Origin: Phascolomyces articulosus
Lineage: Eukaryota; Mucoromycota; Mucoromycetes; Mucorales; Lichtheimiaceae
Length of the DNA stretch: 64,000 nt
NCBI GenBank assembly: GCA_025677815.1
Contig: JAIXMP010000059.1
Span: 62,001 to 126,000, forward strand
Direction: 5' to 3'
The position numbers and the translations under genes are program-made. The notes below the pieces were generated by a model, which saw nothing but the letters and a program-made list of their open reading frames with translations, was not told the DNA's origin and ran no database searches. Shown in pieces: positions 12,267-25,842 of the stretch (positions within the stretch are counted from its first letter, which is position 1; each line of letters starts with the position of its first letter).

Positions 12267-15059
12267 TTAAGTATGTGAGTTAAAAGTAATGGCATTATTA
12301 AGAATAGAAGAGGTAATTGAATTATTATCTGAATCTGTTCTTTCAGTATCAGGGGGTGATGGTAAATGATGTGTTAACGATTTACCTATTTTTTCCATAT
12401 TCTCATCCACTCCATCTTCCTCATTACTATGACTTTGCCTATTATTTGTAAACAAATGTTCTGAAGCCGTCATTTCACTATCCAACACATCTTCTGGTAA
12501 TCCTTTTTTACGCCTCCATAAAAGAAAATCATCATATGTTTTGATCTTGCCATGACTTTCACGTACTGCTTGTTTAAATACTTGTAAAGAATTTTGGAAT
12601 CGACGTTTATGATTTGAAAACCAGTAAGTAATATTACGAGGTTTTAATCCAGTATGTAATTGAACTTGTTTGCGTTGTTCTTTGGTCAGTTTATCCCTCT
12701 TGCTGTAAATACTGAAAAAGACAGATTTTAAATAATGGGTTGTATCGGCATCATAGGAAGTGGCTGTTCGACGTGTATATTGACGTGGTGCACGCGTTCG
12801 ACGTTGTTGTTGATGTTGATGTTGATGTTGGAAAGATGGTTTTTTAACATTGTTATTGACGTTGTTGGATGATGCTGATTTTTTATAAGTTGAATCATTT
12901 GTTGATTGTTTTTTGGAGGGACGACCTGAACGCGCTTTTTTGTTGTTGTTACTATTACTACGTCGACGCATTTTTAAGGTTGAACCATCAATATAATCAC
13001 CATCATCTTCATCGTCTACTACATCATCATCATCATCTAAATCTAAATCTATCATATCATCATCTTCTTCCGTTACCATACCATATTCATCTTCAAAATA
13101 ATCTTCATCTTTATCATCATCATTATCGTATTCACTATCATCATATTCGACATCAATATCATGTTGTTGTTCTTCATTACTACTGATGACTGATCCAAAA
13201 CTACTATGAGATGATGATCCAATAATATCTTGATGTTTTTCGACGATATGGTTCTTTTCTTCATCTTCTCCTTCTTCTTCCTTGTTGTTGCTATCGTTTT
13301 CTTTAACTTTACAATCTTTGAGACTAATATCGACAACACTTTTGGATAATGATTCTACCGTTTGATCTTGCTTTGGTTCGACAATAACAGAAATTGGAGA
13401 AGGTATCATAGTAGTATTGGTAGCTGGTAAAGCAGAAAATTGATTGGCAGGTGTAACATTGGATGTAAAAGAATTGCAAGATGGATGATATCCAGTAACA
13501 AGTTGTTGTTGTTGTGCTGGTAACATGGTTGTATTCGAAGGTTCAGAAGAAAAATCAAAATGTTGTTGTTGTTGTTGTTGATTAGGAAGTTGCATTAATT
13601 CAGTAGGCTGAATACATAAAGTATTATTATTATTATCAAAACAGTGTTGCATAAAATTGTTGGTTGCCAAGTTTCCATTCAAGTCGTTGTCAGCCACCAC
13701 CATCATCATGTTAGGTGTTGGTATCAACGTGTTTAAATCCTGCTGTTGTTGTTCTTGATATTGACTTGCTGATGTTGGTGGCTGATATTGTTGTTGAGAT
13801 AAAAACGATCGTTGCTGCTGTTGTTGTTGCTTTGATTCTTTTTCGTGTTGTTGCGCTAATACCTCTCTACGTTTCAAGACACGTTGAACAATCGGCATGA
13901 TCGCACTCATAGGATCTTGATTTGTCGTATTTATAACACGATTTGTTTCAATAACTTGAAAAACTTGAATAACATTATGAACACGATCTTTTAATGTTTG
14001 AATAGCAGAAATCATAAAAGGTGTTTGTTCTTCCAAATCTTCTTCTTTATTTTCATGATGATGTTGAAGTTGTTGATGATAAATAATCGTATGAACCAAT
14101 TGATGGAGATGAGATACCAATGTATTCATTTCTTGAATCACCATAGGACGACAATGATCAAATCGAGCAAGAGCAATACAATATTGAAAGGTATACCAAT
14201 AATTGACAAAGTGACCAAATTGAGCATGACTCAAGTATTTTGGGATATCTGGAAAATGACTTAGCAAAGTACTAAGAGAGGCAACGGCAGTGATACGTTG
14301 AGGTGTTTTATCATCAGGAGGAGGAGTCACCATAACATTGGACAAGTCGAAAGGGGGTTTCATGGCACAAGAAAACAAAGGCAAGTTGGCACCAGTGACA
14401 TGATGAAAAGGACTGTTGGTCTCCATAGGCACGGTAGCAGAAGACATTGGTAAAAAGGTATTCATGGAAGAATCTTGTTCAGAAAAAAAAGGCATGATGG
14501 TTCCATCAACATGATTATCCGACTGAAAATGATGGATGGGTGTCGTCAAGGCAAGATTTGATTTCATTAACATACCAGCACTGTTCATAACATTTAATGT
14601 TTCTTGTTGTTGGTGTAAGGTTTGACATTTAGAAATTGATGATTCAGGCATAGATGAATAAAGGAGTGGAATATGTTCTTCTTTGATGGTAATAATATCC
14701 GTAGGAATTGTATTGTTGATTGAAGAAGTATCGGTCGTAGGGGTCTAGTAGTTATTTTACGTACGATATAAAATAAAAAAAAGCAATTCAAAAAAAAAGA
14801 GCAAAAACAATGTTAGCATCTGCAGTTCTTTTAAAATGTTGGGGATCAGGAAAAAAAATAGATGTGAACGGATTGCATTGCTGCTATGTCAACAATCAAT
14901 ATACGAATTTTTATATGCATAGTAGTATCGACTAAACCAAATCAAGGGTCCATACGAAGAAGAAGAAGAAAAATGTATAAAATAAAGTTTTTTGGGAGAA
15001 GGGAAGAAAATAAAAATAAAATTGAACTTGTTTCGTACCTGATTCTCGTTGTCGTTCAT
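12267..15059 (-). CDS. homeodomain transcription factor with long low-complexity regions
   Basis: Predicted as two exons. A micro-exon (15059-15039) encodes only seven residues, MNDNENQ. A 294-nt intron follows, then one exon (14744-12267), for 832 residues in all. The joined frame is supported because codons upstream of the first in-exon Met (14651) read as normal protein back to an AG acceptor at 14745-14746. An N-terminal region near residues 160-250 (LSTLLSHFPDIPKYLSH and following) looks structured. Gln-, Asn- and Asp/Glu-rich tracts follow, together with basic clusters (KARSGRPSKK). A homeodomain lies near residues 658-730, with the recognition-helix motif ITYWFSNHKRRF carrying the invariant W, F, N and R. 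It should bind DNA in the nucleus; its targets are unknown. The Mucorales sex locus uses HMG-box proteins, so there is no reason to call this a mating-type gene. Confidence 0.82.
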
Positions 15060-16110
15060 GGGTTGTAGTAAGTAAGCTACTGTTGTTATTATTGATAAAT
15101 TATTGCGTGGTGTATTATGTATATATGTCTGGGTTTATTATTCTATTTATTATGCAAGATTATCGTATGTTGATATAATATTATTATTAGAGAGTTGGGT
15201 TTGGGATGGTCGGGTACAGATCATCATCCGAAAAAAATGACGGTATTTATCCATGTAAAAAAGTAATTAACTATATCAAGCGAACAACAGAATATCATGG
15301 GAAAGGGATGGCATCTTTATGGTATCGGATTATTATTATCATGATACTCATAGATATTAAACAAGTCCATTTGATAATAATATTAATAATGAACAATAAA
15401 TGCGGTGTAAAAGGACAAAAAGAAACCCAACCTTATTTTGGGATTCCGGCGATTAACTATTTTGAGTAATTAAGAATTTTATGCCGGAAAGAGCGGACCC
15501 TTTGTTATTTTTAACAAAGAGATATGAACACATACACACCGATATACTTCCTCCCCCCATAAAATAAATGGTTGGTATTGTACTCTTTCGATAATCAATG
15601 ACTATAATGTGATTCGAACAAACTGAAAATGTTATTTTTTTTTATATAAGAGAAAAAAGAGATGTACAACAAAGAAAGATAAAAGAAAACTAATGATGAC
15701 ACAAAGATGAAGAAAAGAAAAAAATACAGCAGGAGAAACGGGTTCGTTTAGGAAGAAGAATGAGATAAAATAGAATGAGGAAGAAGGTAAGTAGGTAGTA
15801 GTTGGTCGTTCTTTTTTCTTTCTATATCTTCTAAATGAACAAAGAGAAAAGAAAAAAAAGATATGAATTTGAAAGGGTAAAAGTGGTTAGTGAAATGGTA
15901 AGGATGAGGGAAGAAGGGATCTTTTGTGTATAATATGTATGAGTGTATGCCTAATGATGGTCACACTTTTTTTATATGAGGAATTGTGATTTAGGAAGAA
16001 GGTGGTAAATGATTAATAAGAGGTTTGTTAATATTATTACAGAAACAAGGAACACGCAAAAAAAAATAGAAACAAATAATAAATAATAAGAGTTTTCGCA
16101 ACACACTCAA
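15060..16110. other. intergenic region, no gene seen
   Basis: Purine-rich (GA/A-rich) on the plus strand between 15640 and 16080, next to the 3' end of the hydrolase gene. It includes the homeodomain gene's promoter at the 15060 side. No credible open frame is present. Confidence 0.55.
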
Positions 16111-17411
16111 TTACTTGGTTTCAATCATTTCATTATTGTTTGGACGGAAAGGTGAAAAGTATCGGCCACGACGTTGTGATTCAATACTATTAGGGTCCAA
16201 AAGGCCACCACCACTATGACATCGACATGGACTACGACCACGTCGTTGACGTCTCCAAGCCATCATAAGAGCACCGACGGCTAAAATCAAAGTAGACCAA
16301 ATAAATACACGACTCATGGTATGAGTTTCTCTCAATGCGTCATCAAAATCATCTTGCTGAGTATCCATGGTAGAAGGGGAGGATTTGGCCATCTCTTGAA
16401 CAATTTGATCGATAAGGCCCGTGTTGGGAGGAGGGATATAAACAGGGGATCGGTAATGTGATTTAGGTTCTTCAAGAAGCTTTTGAACATTGGTCAAGGA
16501 AATATCCACCGAAGTCGATTGAGCATAAGAGCCAGCAAGTAAAATACTATTGGCAATGGCACGATGAGCACCACCGGTCAAATGAGTACGATCCCACCAG
16601 ACAAATTCATCAATATCTTCTTGGCATGCACCTTGACAAGCGTCAAGATAAGCATGAGTAGCATCGGAGAATCCAAAAATAGGAGGATCAGAAGCGATAT
16701 CGGACAAGAGGTTATGAACATCGACCAAGTCCAATTCAAGAGCATGGTGATGTTTATTCAAATTGACAACATCATTTTGTAACATGCGATTCAATTCTTC
16801 AGCAGCTTGACCCCATGCTTCTTTATCGGTATGAATATCATTATCAGCAAAGAATGGCATTTGTTCCAATGGAGGGACATTGAATACCATAATACGGTTG
16901 GCATGGAAGACTTTACGAATATTTCGAATTTGTTGACCAATACATAATGCCACATTTTTAAAATCAGGAATGGCTTCTGCATCTTCTGTACCTATTAATT
17001 GGATCATATCTAGTTGTTAAATGGCATTGTTTATATTATAGAGATAGATAGAAAGAATTAAAGGTGGATTTTTTATAAATATCTATTTTACCTATACTTT
17101 GTTGATACGATTTTTGAATATCGTTAATACCGACCCAAACGGCAAAGACGGTTTCTGCAGGATCCAAATTCATGTCGAGGTTGTAAAACATTTCAATTTG
17201 ATCACGGATGCTAGGCATTTGGTCTGCTGCTGATACATTAGGGAAAAGTTCATTATCACATGCTGAACCGGTATATGCAAAACTGTACAATGAGGAATTC
17301 CATGCAACAGCTACGTTTTCACTCCAAACAGGACCGTTTGTCCATCGATGAAAGTTTCCAAGATCTATATTTTGTTTGTTTTATAAGTAAATATATATCA
17401 AGAAACAATTA

Positions 17412-17443
<32 letters not shown>

Positions 17444-17565
17444 GAATAAGAATCACCAAAAACGACCAAGTTCTTTACATTACTTTCCAATGCAAATAAG
17501 GATTGTGGAAGTAATGATACAACCAAACAATGGAATAATACAATGAGTGAATAATGACGGTACAT
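16111..17565 (-). CDS. secreted/membrane-tethered GDSL-type SGNH hydrolase
   Basis: Three exons (17565-17442, 17364-17092, 17009-16111) give 431 residues. A signal peptide covers about residues 1-25. SGNH block I is present as VVFGDSYSD, with the predicted nucleophile Ser39. Block III appears as WVGINDIQ (Gly and Asn), and block V as WWDRTHLTGGAH with Asp and His near residues 272 and 275. The catalytic set therefore looks complete. Near residues 366-383 a membrane helix is followed by an Arg-rich tail (RRQRRGR), so the enzyme is probably a type I membrane protein with its catalytic domain outside the cell or in the secretory lumen. Family members hydrolyse carboxyl esters or acetyl groups on lipids or wall glycans; the substrate cannot be inferred. 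The intron structure removes an ATT repeat. Confidence 0.88.
17412..17440. repeat. (ATT)n microsatellite in intron 1 of the GDSL hydrolase
   Basis: A run of ATT units directly at the intron donor; on the minus strand the intron begins GTAATAATAAT. Confidence 0.9.
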
Positions 17566-20500
17566 TTATATATAAAGGAAAGGTAAGGGGGTAGGATTGG
17601 TAAAAAAAAAAGGATGTTAGATTGGAATGGGTGTGGAAAAAAGGAAAGAAAAGAAAAGAAAAGGAATATTGGACAAACCAAATAATGGGCATAAGTTATT
17701 TACAGCAAAGCGAAGTGGGCTTTGTCATTGCTTTGCCCTTGTACGCTTCTTCAGTTTCCATCAAAAGCTTATTCGATTTTCCTCTTTTTCTCTTTTCTAC
17801 TTGAAATGGTCACACGTGTCTTACTCCGCTTTGTTTAAGGTGACACGAATAGGTGCTTAAGAATAAATACACAACTTATCCGTCTTACCGCTCAATTTTT
17901 TCAAATATGTTAATCATTGATATAAAAATAAATAGAAGACCATTATTTATTTTTACGTATTACAAATCCCCAACTTTTACTTCTTCTTCGTCTTCATTAC
18001 TATTATTATGAGGATAATGATAATGAATAGGCAATGATAAGTTTATAGATAGACAGTGAATATGCATAAGATAAACTAAAATCTAAGTACGACCAATAGC
18101 TTAATTTGAACGATTTAGCGCGATTTCATTTTCCTTTCTTGTTTTAATATGAAAAAGAAAGATCAAGTTCCCGGTAAAGTACCAAAAGTTTAAACACATG
18201 TTAGAAAGTCATTTTTGGTATTTTATGTGTAACAAAAAACAATTATGACAAAAAAAAGTGTATATCTTGTTTTAAGCAATTGATTAGAATCATTGACGAA
18301 TAGATCTATTATAAGTAATAAAACAAGAACCTCTTTAGATACTACATAATAAAGAAAAAAGAATTCTATCTTGCGGACTTTACCATAGTTCTTTCTAAAT
18401 CAGGATAAAATGGATAATAATAATAATACGAAAGCCTTTGACTCAGCCCTCCCTTTTATTTTGTTAACGTTGTTATGGGTCAAGTATATATATATATATA
18501 TATTCGTTGGAAAAAAACAAAAAAAACAAAATAGGGTTGTATTACATTTGTATTACTTATTGTTTACAAGAAAAAAAAGAATCACGCTTTGGTAAACTAT
18601 AATAGTGAAATTCTTCCGAAAAGAAATTACTTTTATTATATAGTACATAATTCATGCCATTGTTTTTGATAATAAGAGATCGACCTTGTTTTTTTTAAAA
18701 AAAAATAGAAAAGTAATAGGTTAATAAAATAATCATTTGAAAAGAAAATCAAGAAAATTAACTTGAAATGGGAATATTTATTATTATTTTATTTCTTCTT
18801 AGTTTTCTACGTGAATTATTTGATCTTTTATTACCGATGATTCTATCCTTATATATACATTTATATATATATATATATATATATAATTATAAATATACCA
18901 GATACTTTTTTGATACCTTATTAAAACTTAGCTATTAGATATTCTATACTCTTCTACTACTTTAACATTTTCTCTACATTTAGACTTTTTTTTGAGAGTC
19001 ATCTAGTTATCACCGGGCCTTTAAATAACCTATTACTTGTTGCTTGTGGAGAAGAGATTCATTGTTACACAACATGTACAATAAAGGTCAGTTATCAACA
19101 ATACATTGAGTATTGCATAAATATAAGAAAATTTGTTGTGGCTGTTAAAAAGAAAAAAGTATCATGCATCCTATTAAATACCTTTAATTATATATTATTA
19201 CAACACACTTATGTTCAATGGGATATATTTTCAATATAAAATAGTAAAAGAAATGTCACTGATGACTTATACTTAATTGATAATTATTCTATCTGTACAG
19301 TACCCAGTCAATTTTTATTTATTAACAATCTTTATTTTATCAATGTATATTATGTCATCAGCTATTGATGGATTTACCTATAGCTATTGTTCATCATCAT
19401 TGTACTATTTAAAGCGCGTAAAAGAAATTGGAAAAACATGGAGCATCATGTAATCTGATGTTTCCACGAACCACAGACGTATAATTTTGATTGGTGTGTG
19501 GATGGATACCCTGATATAATTCTGTTTTCCTCCTTTCGTGCATGATGATGTACAAAAGCAATTTGAATTCATGTTTTATGAAAGAAAGCGACTACTTGTT
19601 GTATTTCATAAGATAAACTAAAACTCTTTTGATGATTCTAACAGTACCAAGGGTTAGTTCCTTTATTATAGTGTGTATTGTTTGCTGTAATAGGATCAAT
19701 CGGAAGACAAGGATCTCTTTTCATATTATCAAAACATCTACTGCATAAAATAATATGAAGAAGAAGAAGTGTTTTGCATATAAGATGCTTAACCCAGGAA
19801 TCCAGCAGACATGATACTGGATTTAATTATAACAATGACTATGATTTACTTCCTGTTTACTTTCTTTCTTATTATTGCATCTTGCACATAGCAACAATTG
19901 TATATACATTATATCATTAATTTATTTCTTTTTTCTCTCATACATAGACTTCCTTCTTTATTGGTTAATTTATAACAAAAATGTTCTTTTTCAAATAAAT
20001 ACACCGTATTCATAATGATATACGTAACTACTTGATAAGAAGGTTCAATATGAACTGCTTCAAATGAAAAGCAATGTATAAAAAAGTAATGTATCCTTAC
20101 GGTAGATAAGAAGTGACATCCCACCACAACCATTGTCTACTATCGTAGCTAAAAATATTGAGCTTCACAAGCATCCTTTTCGAATGATTTCTTGTTGCGT
20201 AGCAATGCTGCACAGCAATATTATAATTATTGACAGTATTATTACATCATATCCATAGTAGCTAGTTTAGAAAATAGATAAATATCATTTTCATTGATAC
20301 TCAGTAAAGACCATCTTCCACGTTATCCATAAAATTGTTACGTTAATTGTTTATTATATTTATTACGTACACTTGGTTATTCAAATATCTATTGGCTACA
20401 GCGTTATCCACCAAAAGATACTTACGACACTACAGATTTACATATATTTGACGTAACCTGGAAGACAGATGCTTGGAACAAATTTTGATTATTATTATTA

Positions 20501-20574
20501 TTATTATTATTAAACATAATGTTCAACTGAATAGCTGTAAGTAGGAAGACAATACCTGTTCAACAATTGTTATA
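17566..20574. other. gene-poor AT-rich region
   Basis: About 3 kb between the hydrolase promoter and the LINE insertion site. It has TA runs near 18484-18500 and 18862-18884 and an ATT repeat near 20488-20511. The open frames are short with no domain. I see no gene and no RNA gene. Confidence 0.55.
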
Positions 20575-20588
20575 TAATATAATATCTA
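20575..20588 (+). repeat. target-site duplication, left copy
   Basis: The 14 bases TAATATAATATCTA recur exactly at 25843-25856 and bracket the LINE. The site is AT-rich, so part of the match could be chance, but it falls exactly at a sharp change into GC-richer element sequence (GAGACGTAGTCGAG). Confidence 0.8.
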
Positions 20589-20835
20589 GAGACGTAGTCG
20601 AGTATCGCGCGCGTCAAACCACACTTATATACTTTTTAAAATCCATTTTTCTATTTTAAAATAAATACACTCTGTCATCAAATAAACAAGAAAAAGCCAT
20701 AAAAAACGTGTTTACACAAAGCAAAGTAATTATCTCTACTATCAAACCACCTCCAGAACATAAAATTCATAAACGCCTACCACCACTACCATATTGTTAC
20801 ACACCACCAAAGTTTTTGGAAATAATAAACCAAGA

Positions 20836-22109
20836 ATGGATGGTAGTAGCAACAATAACAAGCAACAAATCAACAGTGATAGTCAACCTCTCGTAGGGGA
20901 GAGCATTGACTCATTTCCATCCCTACCATCACCAACAGCAAGCCAAGTGGAAATAAATAATGTTCCACAATGGGCACAATTTCTTGTACGCAATCAACAA
21001 GAAATGCAAAAGAAAATGGAAGCACAAGAAACGGAACTCAAAGTTCAGAGTGGAAAGCTTCAACTTTTCCAAAAACTACTGGAAGAGAATAAAGATCTGA
21101 AAGCTCAGCTTGAAGCTGCAAATGCACGAATTAGGGAACTTGAATCGCAAAACCCCACAAAGAGCAGCGAATTTGAGGATATCACTACAGAAACAGTAGA
21201 TCAAGATATTCTCTTCACAGGAACATGTGAATCGATTCACTCCATCTCACATGAAGAACGGGAGAAACGTAAGGCTGAAATTGAAGCCAAAAATCAACAA
21301 CAACAGCAGCAAGATGAAGAAAAGCAGATGAGGCAATCGAAACAATCGGATAATCAGCAAAAGCAAAAGCAGCAACAAAAGCAACGTCGTCAACAGAAAC
21401 CAAAGCCAAGTGAGAAAGATACAACCTTATCCTACGCCAAAATTGCAAGTAGAAACGTGGTACCAAAAAAAAAAAGAGTACAACCATCACCCCCATCTGA
21501 AAAAATGATTGAATGGCACGTCGTCTCCTCCAACCAGCAACAGGTCCCACCGCATACAAATTCGTATATATGGGTGTCCCTCGTCGAGCTTTACATAGTG
21601 AAATCCGTAAAGCTCTCAATTTAATTGGTATAGCAAAAGAAAGAATCATCGATATTCAATTCCCAACTCATGGTATAGTAGGAATTCTGGTCCATGCATC
21701 GTATGAAAAAGAAGTCCGTGAACTACTTACCCAAGCAAAGCTTGCGCCAAAAGATGAATTTAATCCTACAGCAGCCTCAACAATTGGTAACCCAACACTC
21801 TTAGCAACATTATCAGAAGAAGAATGTACACTTGAAGCTAAAAAGCTATACCAAGAAAGGATGTTCGAAATATGCTCTCGCATGCACAAGAAACATTTTG
21901 GAATTGCCATTTTACGCCATTTTACTTCCCTACCAAAAGAGGATCAACACCATGTGGATTCGGAATACTGGACTAAATTCCAAGAAAAGTATCCAAAGCC
22001 AATTTACAACAAACGACCTCGATTAGATACAATTGAAGATGCTAGATATTTGTTGTCAGGTAACAATGGCAACAATAACGATGGATCGGAACCTATGCAA
22101 GGATTATGA
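20836..22109 (+). pseudogene. LINE ORF1 (coiled-coil, nucleic-acid-binding type), frameshifted
   Basis: The likely start is the ATG at 20836. The first part reads as an acidic/polar N-terminus, then a coiled coil (residues about 50-115, heptad-like with LEENKDLKAQLEAANARI), then a Gln/Lys-rich basic stretch (QQKQKQQQKQRRQQKPK). Near 21510 the frame must change to continue into ARRLLQPATGP... and on to the stop at 22107-22109. That one-base slip inactivates the ORF. Such proteins bind the element RNA and help target-primed reverse transcription. The last codon overlaps the ORF2 start. Confidence 0.75.
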
Positions 22110-25100
22110 TTGACCATATAAAAATTGGTCTATTAAATGCAACTGGGATAGAAAAATCACCAGTTGAAATAATTGAATTCTGTAACAATAACAACATCGA
22201 CATCACACTCATCACCGAAACTTTTCTTGTCCGCGGGCGGCTCTATACTGATTGGCTTCAGTACCACAACTATGCAATCCAACCCAACCCCAAAAAAAAG
22301 AGGACAAGGCGGACTAACACTTCTTGTTCGACCCGACCTAAATGTCCATATCCATCACTTGCCTAATACAAATCGATTTACATTATCATTCTGCATTGAC
22401 ACGTACACTTTTCATGGCCTCTACCTACCACCTTTACCGACACTTGACGATAACTCTGCCATACAGCTGCTGGATCAGCTAAATATTAATGACCAAACTA
22501 TCATATTTGGAGACCTAAACGCAAGATCAAAAATCGTAACAGGCGATAAATCTAATAATACACGTGGTCTTAAAGCTCTTGAACCTTGGATTAACAGTAA
22601 TGGATTACATGTTGGAATGGATCACTTACAAGATCACAACCGACTTTCCGAACAATAGCTGGAACAAGTGTCATTGATTTGTTTATATCAATGGAAAATG
22701 CAGTACGAAATCCATCAATGAAAATACACGATAAGAAGTCCATTAATACACACCATCACCTTTGTACACTACCCTTTTCACCGCAAACACCATGGCAACT
22801 ACTACCAACACCAAACTCACCTCGACAACATTGGAAATTGCAACGTTTGTCTGATCCTGAAATTCGAAGCTTATATATCCAAAAGTTCAAAGAAAACATT
22901 GCCAGCATAGAGCAAATCCTTGATCAACAATATACAAGCGAAATCGAAAACTTGGTCCCAGACTCAATAGCAATAGAACAACTAGGTCATGATATTATCT
23001 CAGCAATACACGATGCACTAGACAACAGTATCACACGTAAAAAAGCAAGACCAAAGACTTGGAACTGGTTTTGGACAGATGATTTGCAGCAAAAAGCAGA
23101 ACAACGAGAAAAGGTATATCAACGATGGAGACGATCACCAAATAACATTGTTGTTGGTGCCAAACTTTGGTCTAACTATATCCAAAGCTGTGGGGAATTT
23201 TCAAAAGAAATAAGCAGAACACGTCGACGTACCTGGAAACAATTCTGTACGAAACTTGGTAATGCTCCCGATAATGAAGCGAATACCACCATCAAGCGGA
23301 TGCGTCGAAATAGACAACCTTCACAAATATTTTCGCACCCAGATGGGCCACAACAGGCAGTAGAAACAATGATAACACACCTATCAAATGTCTTTGGCGG
23401 TGAAAATCCACAAAAAAGTAAATCCAGACCGACAGCTTATTTAAAACAACAGATCTTTGATACCTCTGCAGATGATAATCCATTTCCAGCACCAGATATA
23501 GAATTTATCATCAGCAAGATGGCACCACGCAAAGCTCCAGGTGATGACCACATCACAGGGGCAATGCTCAAACCAATTATGCAACCCTTATCTCAAATAC
23601 TAAGCAAATTTTTTAAACTTTGCTGGTGTTGGTCATGGATACCTATATCTTGGAGAACAGCACAAGTAGTTCCGATATATAAAAAGGGAGATCCAACAGC
23701 TGCTTCAAATTATCGTCCAATTAGCCTGACAAGTGCTCTTAGGAAACTACTTGAACATTGTCTACTACCAAAACTACTTAATTCAATGCCATCACTAGAT
23801 ATTGCACAAGGGGGATTCCGCCATCATCGTAGTGCTCTTGACCAAGCCTTTTCGCTCCATATGCCCATCCGATAATATCAACAATAATACAACAACTCAC
23901 CAGTACTTGCTTTCCTTGACATCAAATCAGCATATGATTCAGTAGATCGCAGTATCATTTGGTCAATGTTGCAGGGAAACCTGTCGAGCGCTCTGTTCCA
24001 CTTGATCCGCCATATGTTTGACGATGTACGCATTGCTGTAATACTACAGAACTACCAATCCTGCTTCATTAGCCCAAAAAAAGGTGTTCTACAAGGTTCC
24101 ATCCTTAGTCCTCTCCTATACGCCGGTTTTATTGACACACTACCACGCCGCCTACGTATCAACATGCATGTTCGATGTGAAAACACATTGTTCCTCCGAT
24201 CAACTATAAAAAAAGGAACCACTGAAGCATCAGCTCAACAGCAAAAATATGAAGGTGGAAAGAATGGACGTCCTGACTGTAACAGACCTGATAAATAGAA
24301 CCTCGTTGTTTCAGCTTGTCTCTATGCCGACGATGTTGCATTGATAGGATCCCCAGCAGATATGAAACGTTTATTACGAGTAGCAGAAAGATATTCTCTG
24401 GACCTTGGATACAAATGGCACCCTGATAAATGTGCCATTACTGAACCACCATCCAATCCTTGTCCCTAACACCAACAACCAAACATCATCATCACAATAT
24501 CAGCTATACAACAGAACAATACCCTTGGTTGACAACTTTCAATACCTTGGGATCCCATTTAATCACAATGGTATTAATTCTGCACAGCTAATAAACCAAC
24601 GCACCACCAAAGCAACAAGAAGTATGGCGCTACTGCGACAACTTGGTGTGCATCAGTATGGCATTGGTTTATGGCCTGCCCTTCGAGTATACCGCACCTT
24701 TGTCAGACCAGTTCTTGAATATGGAATAGCAATTGCCAATCTTACAGCAACACAAAAAAATAAACTCCATGATGCACAAAAAGGATGTATAAAAATGGCC
24801 CTTAATCGGAATAAAGCAACACACTTTCCAACTATTGTTCCAATGGTGTTAGCAGACTTGCCATAATGCACACTCGTACCCGTACATTACAACTTAAATT
24901 TGCTGCTCGACTTCAAAACCTACCAACCACACCACTGGCTCGTTCCATTGAACTATCTTTTCTCTGGAACAAGAAAAAAGATAAACATTGGAAACACCTT
25001 ACGTCGAACAACTCTTTTTACCAGCTTTACTCCAAATTGAAATATAGCAACAACCCTCCAAAGGATCCACTTGAACAAGCAGTCTCCCAAAAACGGGATG

Positions 25101-25593
25101 AAGAAGATAAAAGCCGGGTTAATAAAAAGAAAACTATTCGCTGTCTGCGGGATAAAAGAATGATCGACCCAGTATTATATCTTCATGCTACTTCGCGAGA
25201 CCGACACAGGCTAATAAAATAGAGAATGCATTGGCTCCCTTCCTATCCTCTAAAAGATTGTCGATGTGGCCATCCTGCGGCAAATAGGAACACTTCGCAA
25301 CGTGTCCACTAATGGTAGAAATTCTTGAGGAACTACCATTTACTTTTGGAACAATACCTGACCTTAAACAAGACATACAGCCACTCGACTATATTTTAAA
25401 CCACCTCCCACGCTCAGAAATTGGCTTATCTCGTGGAAAATGGATAAACTGCTGGTTCGTTCTAATCCGTGTTCTCCGGGAAATCGACCGCCTAAGTCAC
25501 TCCGAAGATGGCTACGAAGAAGATGAACCAGAACCTGAAGAACCACCGCTATCATCACAACTCACATCTCAATCAACTCAAGAAAACAATTAA
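22106..25593 (+). pseudogene. LINE ORF2 (endonuclease + reverse transcriptase), multiply broken
   Basis: The start ATG at 22106 overlaps the ORF1 stop as ATGA. The endonuclease part shows LLNATG, LITETFL and, after a frame slip near 22290, FGDLNARS. The closing SDH motif appears as THH near 22753. The reverse transcriptase shows KAPGDDHI, VVPIYKKGD and NYRPISLTS. After a stop near 23873 come FLDIKSAYDSVDR, KGVLQGSILSPLL and, after a stop at 24296-24298, [12 protein letters not shown] with the catalytic Asp pair. The C-terminal part has a WKHLTSNN segment and a C-R-C-G-H knuckle whose downstream frame is broken. The last segment ends in a Glu/Pro/Ser-rich tail at 25593. At least four lesions are visible. 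Confidence 0.85.
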
Positions 25594-25842
25594 TTAGTTT
25601 CTCTTTCTATTCTCCCCTCTTATATAAATTTCTCTTATTTCTTTTTTCTTCCTTTTACAATTGTACCACTACCACTTCATCCACACTAGCTTAGCTTTTC
25701 CTCCCAAAGGGGGGTTTTTCAGCTAATGCTACATATCTTTATTCATTTATAACCTTACATCAAAGTACCGCAAGGAAGCGACCATATGCCTATAGGCGTA
25801 GGTCAAGCAAGTCTTCCACTTTAATAAATATAAATTTTAACC

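Larger units (their letters stand above)
20589..25842 (+). mobile_element. full-length but inactivated LINE (non-LTR retrotransposon), family A
   Basis: A 5254-bp element bounded by a perfect 14-bp duplication. In order it holds a GC-richer 5' end, an ORF1, and an ORF2 with apurinic-type endonuclease, reverse transcriptase and a C-terminal cysteine/histidine region. Its 3' untranslated end finishes TTAATAAATATAAATTTTAACC with no poly-A tail. The same 3' end, finishing TTAACC, closes a second copy at 62516-63408, so the terminus is the element's own. Several frame breaks and stops in ORF1 and ORF2 mean it cannot make its proteins. No RNase H domain was seen. The clade was not assigned, because that needs a reverse-transcriptase tree. 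Confidence 0.9.

Noticed and set aside
12869..13186. Plus-strand frame rich in His and Leu
   Set aside because: Antisense shadow of the Asp/Glu- and Asn-rich tracts of the homeodomain gene.
21215..21649. Minus-strand frame opposite LINE ORF1
   Set aside because: Antisense of the Gln/Lys-rich coding stretch; no motif.
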